From Achromobacter veterisilvae (GTDB lineage: Bacteria; Pseudomonadota; Gammaproteobacteria; Burkholderiales; Burkholderiaceae_B), in assembly GCF_900496975.1 (NCBI RefSeq), contig NZ_UFQC01000010.1:62001-126000 (forward strand): a stretch of DNA of 64,000 nt. The letters are read 5' to 3'. The position numbers and the translations under genes are program-made. The notes below the pieces were generated by a model. That model ran no database searches and was not told where the DNA came from. It worked only from the letters and a program-made list of their open reading frames with translations. Below are positions 60,549-64,000 of this stretch, one piece after another; within the stretch, counting starts at the first letter, position 1; every line of letters starts with the position of its first letter.

Positions 60549-60561
60549 TACTTTTTAAGTA
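60549..60561. promoter_or_regulatory. Candidate LysR box
   Basis: TACTT-TTT-AAGTA, an inverted repeat with exact T-N11-A ends, in the AT-rich gap (60463-60566) between the divergent lyase and LysR genes, 6 bp before the LysR ATG. A role in autorepression would fit its closeness to the start. Confidence 0.5.
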
Positions 60562-60566
60562 TCTAT

Positions 60567-61442
60567 ATGGAACTCCGCCATCTGCGCTACTTCGTCGCCA
60601 CCGCCGAGGCCCAGCACTTCACGCGCGCGGCGGAACAACTGGGCATGGCGCAGCCGCCGCTGTCCCAGCAGATCCGCCAACTGGAGCGGGAGGTCGGCAC
60701 GCCGCTGTTCGACCGCACCGGCCGCGGCGTCGTCCTGAACGACGCGGGCCGCGCCTTCCTCGCCTGCGCGCAGGACATTCTTCAGCGGGCGCAGGCCGCC
60801 GTCCTGGCCGCGCAGCGCGCGGCGCGCGGCGAGGTCGGCGAACTGACCCTGGGATTCACGGAATCCGCGTCATTCAACGGCGTGGTGACCGAACTGATCC
60901 GGCAGTACCGGCAACGGTATCCGGACGTGGAAATGACGCTGTCGCAAGGCGACAGCGAAACGCTGGTGGCGCAGTTGCGCAGCGGCGCGATCGACGCCGC
61001 CTTCGTGCGCCCGCCCTTCGCCTTGGACGGCGGACTGGCGTTCACCCAGTTGGCGCAGGAACCGCTGGTGGTGGCGCTGCCGCTGGGCCACCCGCTGGCG
61101 CGGCGCAAGCGGCTGGCGCCCGCCGACCTGGAGCGGGAACGCTTCATCCTGTATTCGCGCAAGTCCGGCTATGGGCTCAGCGCCGACATCATGGCGGCCT
61201 GCCGGCAGCATGGCCTGAACCCGCTGATCGGGCAGCGCGCGCCGCAGTTGTCGTCGGCCGTGAACCTGGTGGCCGCGGGCATGGGCGTGGCGATCGTGCC
61301 CGCATCCTTGCGCCATCTGCGCCCCGACGGCGTGGTGTACCGCCCTTTCGCGCTGGACTGGCCGCGGGCGGTGCTGGGGCTGGCGGTGCGGCGGGAAGGG
61401 ATAGGGGAACGGGTGAGGAATCTGGTGGAGTTGGCCGGGTAG
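60567..61442 (+). CDS. LysR-family transcriptional regulator
   Basis: 291 aa from ATG 60567; the upstream in-frame ATG 60519 gives an unusual N-terminus. HTH: MELRHLRYFVATAEAQHFTRAAEQLGMAQPPLSQQIRQLEREVG. Divergent from the isocitrate-lyase-superfamily gene and its likely regulator. Followed by a palindromic repeat cluster. Confidence 0.92.
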   Translation: MELRHLRYFVATAEAQHFTRAAEQLGMAQPPLSQQIRQLEREVGTPLFDRTGRGVVLNDAGRAFLACAQDILQRAQAAVLAAQRAARGEVGELTLGFTESASFNGVVTELIRQYRQRYPDVEMTLSQGDSETLVAQLRSGAIDAAFVRPPFALDGGLAFTQLAQEPLVVALPLGHPLARRKRLAPADLERERFILYSRKSGYGLSADIMAACRQHGLNPLIGQRAPQLSSAVNLVAAGMGVAIVPASLRHLRPDGVVYRPFALDWPRAVLGLAVRREGIGERVRNLVELAG

Positions 61443-61450
61443 CTGTGCAT

Positions 61451-61636
61451 GGGGGTGTCAGACACTTGGCATGGCGACCCGTCTCAGGTGTCTGACACCC
61501 GTACGAGACAGCCACACGCATGCGGCCAGCTCACCCCGGGTGTCTGACACCCGTGTGGCGTTGGCTCGGACTGACGGGCGTTTCGTAGGGGTGTCAGACA
61601 CTTGGCATGGCGCCCCCGTCTCAGGTGCCAGACACC
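61451..61636. repeat. Cluster of GTGTCWGACAC palindromic repeats
   Basis: Five copies of an 11-bp palindrome: GTGTCAGACAC at 61455-61465 and 61591-61601, GTGTCTGACAC at 61488-61498 and 61540-61550, and one variant GTGCCAGACAC at 61625-61635. Copies 1-2 and 4-5 belong to two nearly identical units of about 48 bp (61451-61499 and 61587-61636) sharing TTGGCATGGCG and CGTCTCAG. Neighbouring copies can also pair as hairpins with 12-bp stems. It fills the 206-bp gap between convergent genes, where REP/BIME-like or terminator function is plausible. Confidence 0.88.
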
Positions 61637-61648
61637 GGGCAGGAGCGC

Positions 61649-62464
61649 TCACCCCTCGTGCGATTCGTGCACGGCCGCCGCTCCCCGCTTCCAGTAGCTG
61701 GCGGCGCGGATGCGGCTCTTGTCGATGCCGTGCCGCCCCACCATGATCTCCCGCAGGGCCTTGGCCACGGCGGACTCCGCCGCGACCCAGACATAGCCCT
61801 CGCCCGGCGGCAGGCGCAGTTCGCGCGCCGCGTCCAGCAGCAGGATGCTGTGGCCAGGCGCGGTGCCGTTGCGGTGCAGCCAGCGGACGGACGCCTGGGC
61901 GCGGGTGGCCAGCGGGATCTCGTTCGATTCGGCCGGCACTTCTATCAGCACCAGCGCCTGCGCGGCGGCGGGCAGTTCTTCCAGGCGGCGGGCGATGGCC
62001 GGCAAGGCGGTTTCGTCGCCGATCAGCACGTGCCAGTCGAAGCCCGTGGGCACCACGAAAGAACCGCGCGGCCCGCCGATGCCCAGTTGCTGGCCGGGCG
62101 CGGCCTGCTCGGCCCAGGTCGAGGCGGGGCCGTCGCCATGCAGCACGAAATCGATGACGAGTTCCTTGCGCGCCGTGTCGTAGCGGCGCGGCGTGTAGTC
62201 GCGGGCGGCGGGCTTGGGCGCGCCCTCGGGAAACTTGACGCCGTCGGGGCCGGCCGTCGGCAGGGCGGGCGGCTGCGAGGGATCTTCGGGGAAGAACAGC
62301 TTCACGTGGTCGTCGAACGAGGCGGACACGAAGTCGTGCAGGTCGTCGCCGGTGAAGGTGACGCGGGCCAGCAGGCCGGCGATGCGTTCAACGCTGGCCA
62401 CGGTCAGCGCGCGCATCTTCAGATCGTGGCGGACGCGTTCGACATTAAGGTCGGTACGGGTCAT
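61649..62464 (-). CDS. Siderophore-interacting protein (ferric-chelate reductase, YqjH/ViuB-like)
   Basis: 271 aa. FAD-binding domain with RDYTPRRYD near the middle and a SIP C-terminal NAD(P)-binding domain: VLIGDETALPAIARRLEELPA, WVAAESAVAKALREIM, YWKRGAA. Reduces ferric iron in siderophores in the cytoplasm. It follows a His-rich PadR gene by 26 nt on the same strand; in E. coli the YqjH/YqjI pair has the same content. TGGAGTATTC precedes ATG 62464. Confidence 0.92.
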   Translation of the reverse strand: MTRTDLNVERVRHDLKMRALTVASVERIAGLLARVTFTGDDLHDFVSASFDDHVKLFFPEDPSQPPALPTAGPDGVKFPEGAPKPAARDYTPRRYDTARKELVIDFVLHGDGPASTWAEQAAPGQQLGIGGPRGSFVVPTGFDWHVLIGDETALPAIARRLEELPAAAQALVLIEVPAESNEIPLATRAQASVRWLHRNGTAPGHSILLLDAARELRLPPGEGYVWVAAESAVAKALREIMVGRHGIDKSRIRAASYWKRGAAAVHESHEG

Positions 62465-62490
62465 GAATACTCCAGGAATGAGGTCGGAAA

Positions 62491-63216
62491 TCAGGAACAG
62501 ACGCCCGTGATTTCATCGGTGGCGCGCGCCAGGATGGCCGCGATGCGCCGTTGTTCTTTGGGATTGGCTTCGGTGCGCTCCAGCAGCGCGCGCTTGAGCG
62601 CCTGGCGGGCCGCGACGAACTCCGGCAGCCAGCCGGTCGCGGTGTCCTCGCCTTCGGGGCCGGTGCTGCGCGGCTGGCCGCTCCAGGCCTGGCGCATCCA
62701 GTCCATCTTGCGCGCGACGTGCTTGAACTTGTTGAACATCATGGTCAGGCGTTCGCGGTTGCCGTCCAGGTGCGCGCGGCCCGGCTCCGCCAGGTGGTAG
62801 CGCTTTTTCGCGCCGGCCTGCTCGACCGTGGCGTAGCCCAGTTCCTCCAGGTAGGTCAGCGCGGGATAGACCATGCCCGGGCTGGGTGTGTAGAAGCCGT
62901 TGCTGAGCGCGCCGAGCGCCTTGATGAGTTCATAGCCGTGGCTGGGGTTCTGCTCAAGCAGGCCCAGCAGCATGAGTTGCAGATCGTCGGCGCTGACTTT
63001 GCGGCTGCGCGTCCAGCCGCGCCCGTCGCCGCCGAAACCGTCGGGGTCTCCGCGGCCGTCGGGCGAGCCCGCGAACCAGTCGCCGCCGGCGCTGGCGTGG
63101 CGCTGGTGATGGGCATGGCGGCCGTCGCGCTCGTGCGGGTGGGCATGGCCGTGGGCCTTGTGCTGCGCGCGGCGCGGGCCGCGCGCGAACGCGGTCAGGA
63201 ATTGGGGATGGCGCAT
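62491..63216 (-). CDS. PadR-family regulator with His-rich N-terminus (YqjI-like)
   Basis: 241 aa. Residues 19-40 contain nine histidines, followed by a Gly/Asp-rich stretch to about 65; the PadR winged-helix spans about 70-160 (LQLMLLGLLEQNPSHGYELIKALGALSNGFYTPSPGMVYPALTYLEELGYATVEQ). The layout is that of YqjI, a nickel/iron-responsive repressor of a ferric reductase gene. A perfect palindromic element lies just upstream (63232-63263). It probably senses metal through the His-rich part and represses itself and the downstream reductase. Confidence 0.88.
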   Translation of the reverse strand: MRHPQFLTAFARGPRRAQHKAHGHAHPHERDGRHAHHQRHASAGGDWFAGSPDGRGDPDGFGGDGRGWTRSRKVSADDLQLMLLGLLEQNPSHGYELIKALGALSNGFYTPSPGMVYPALTYLEELGYATVEQAGAKKRYHLAEPGRAHLDGNRERLTMMFNKFKHVARKMDWMRQAWSGQPRSTGPEGEDTATGWLPEFVAARQALKRALLERTEANPKEQRRIAAILARATDEITGVCS

Positions 63217-63231
63217 GGGATATTCCTCGAT

Positions 63232-63263
63232 ATGTATCTTACGATATATATCTTACGATACAT
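63232..63263. promoter_or_regulatory. Candidate PadR operator upstream of the His-rich regulator
   Basis: A 32-bp element with ATGTATC (63232-63238) and GATACAT (63257-63263) as perfect inverted ends. Inside are two tandem copies of TATCTTACGATA separated by TA. PadR operators commonly read ATGT-N-ACAT, so this suits autoregulation. It is 16 bp upstream of the ATG, near the promoter/ribosome-binding region. Confidence 0.65.
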
Positions 63264-63276
63264 CACCCCCCGGCAG

Positions 63277-64000
63277 TCAAGCGCGGCGTTCGGCGACTCC
63301 CGCCGCGATGCCGGTCACGATCAGCGCCATGCCCGCCAGCAGCGAGGCGCTGACCGGCTCATGCAGGACCACGGCGGAACACAGCAAGCCGAACACGGGC
63401 ACGCCCAGCAGGCCGATGGACGTGACGCCCGCGGGCAAGGCCCGGTTGACGGTGACGGCCGCCCAGTACGCCACCGCGATGCCGAATAGGCCGGCGTAGC
63501 CCAGCAGCCAGCCCAGGTCCGCGCTCCACGTGACCGCCGGCGCGCCTTCGGCCGCGAACGCCACGGCCGACAGCGCCGCCGACGCCAGCAAGGCTTGCCA
63601 GAACGCGAGTTCGAACGGCGGCGTGACCCAGCGGTGGGCGCGCACGTAGACGATGTTGGCCGCCCAGCACAGGGCCGCCAGCAGGATCAGGCCATTGCCG
63701 GCAAGCGCCTCGCGGTTGTGCCAGTCGAAGGCGAGCGGGTTGAAGATGACGATCAGCCCCAGCATGCCCAGCGCCAGCCCGGCCTGGCGTGCGCGCCCGA
63801 TGGATTCGCCCAGGAACAGCCAGGCGCCCGGGATCACCCAGAGCGGCGTGGTGTACGCCAGCACGACCGAGCGGCCCGCGGGCACGTATTGCAGCCCCAG
63901 GCTGACCAGGGCCGCGAAGGCGCCCATGTGCAACAGGCCCACACTGAGGATGACGGGGATGTCGGCCTTTACGGGCCATGCCACCCGGCGCAAGGCCAGG
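63277..64000 (-). CDS. DMT-family (EamA) permease, truncated at window end
   Basis: The last 241 codons of a drug/metabolite transporter; the frame stays open past base 64000, so roughly 50 N-terminal residues are missing. Two EamA halves are visible: SLGLQYVPAGRSVVLAYTTPLWVIPGAWLFLGE and NRALPAGVTSIGLLGVPVFGLLCSAVVLHEPVSASLLAGMALIVTGI. Ten-helix exporters of this family move amino acids or other small metabolites. A TTG near the edge (63993) is not a true start. Confidence 0.88.
   Translation of the reverse strand, partial: LALRRVAWPVKADIPVILSVGLLHMGAFAALVSLGLQYVPAGRSVVLAYTTPLWVIPGAWLFLGESIGRARQAGLALGMLGLIVIFNPLAFDWHNREALAGNGLILLAALCWAANIVYVRAHRWVTPPFELAFWQALLASAALSAVAFAAEGAPAVTWSADLGWLLGYAGLFGIAVAYWAAVTVNRALPAGVTSIGLLGVPVFGLLCSAVVLHEPVSASLLAGMALIVTGIAAGVAERRA

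Noticed and set aside
61451-61636. Possible CRISPR array
   Set aside because: Repeats are 11-bp palindromes with irregular spacing, no uniform spacers and no cas genes nearby.
1-64000. tRNA, rRNA or riboswitch genes
   Set aside because: I saw no clear cloverleaf, rRNA core sequence or known riboswitch motif in any of the gaps; gaps are mostly under 300 bp.

Overview
This is a high-GC chromosomal segment from a betaproteobacterium, most likely Bordetella, Achromobacter or a close relative (Alcaligenaceae). The grounds are six orphan Bug-type (tripartite tricarboxylate, TTT) solute-binding proteins, six LysR regulators, many small catabolic clusters and very GC-rich codon use with long shadow frames. 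I see no rRNA or tRNA gene, no CRISPR array, no insertion sequence and no complete prophage. The only trace of a mobile element is an orphan integrase arm-type DNA-binding domain at 51439-51678.

Layout. 1-620: 3' end of a methylmalonate-semialdehyde dehydrogenase. 668-9244 (minus strand): a catabolic operon in the order sdhB-sdhC-sdhD-sdhA, two-subunit class I fumarase/tartrate-type hydratase, amidohydrolase, LysR, Bug protein, TauE exporter. 9577-18785 (plus): a branched-chain-amino-acid-type ABC transporter, two FAD dehydrogenases and a divergent electron-transfer flavoprotein, followed by a Bug protein (18851-19849). 19865-24935 (minus): FAD dehydrogenase, MmgE/PrpD, SDR, isochorismatase-like and Asp/Glu-racemase-like genes, divergent from a LysR gene at 25069. 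25970-28988: a second racemase-like gene and two divergent Bug genes. 29025-32629: FUSC efflux protein, orphan amino-acid-binding protein, cytoplasmic SGNH hydrolase. 32649-36208: LysR divergent from Bug plus an M81 peptidase. 36213-37317: GST and parvulin. 37401-40662: LysR divergent from Bug plus a flavin monooxygenase. 40749-45010 (minus): sugar ABC transporter with FGGY kinase. 45362-48369: BKACE, orphan ABC binding protein, SDR. 48370-53382: LysR, DUF1254 lipoprotein, ureidoglycolate-lyase-like gene, cupin, MFS. 53678-59580: two very large secreted WG-repeat proteins with overlapping start and stop. 59602-61442: isocitrate-lyase-superfamily enzyme divergent from LysR. 61451-61636: palindromic repeat cluster. 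61649-63216: ferric-siderophore reductase with a His-rich PadR regulator. 63277-64000: start-truncated DMT exporter.

The common theme is uptake and oxidation of organic acids: periplasmic binding proteins capture carboxylates, flavoprotein dehydrogenases oxidise them, and quinone (Sdh-like) or ETF takes the electrons. Most clusters have their own LysR gene, and several divergent intergenic regions carry clear inverted repeats containing T-N11-A.

The least explained items are the tandem WG-repeat proteins; the dehydrogenase-ETF cluster with its divergent ETF; the Sdh-like complex whose flavoprotein has Cys in place of the FAD-linking His; and the enzyme-fold proteins at 19865-26779 that lack their family's catalytic cysteines. 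No function here has been tested; substrate assignments are inference.
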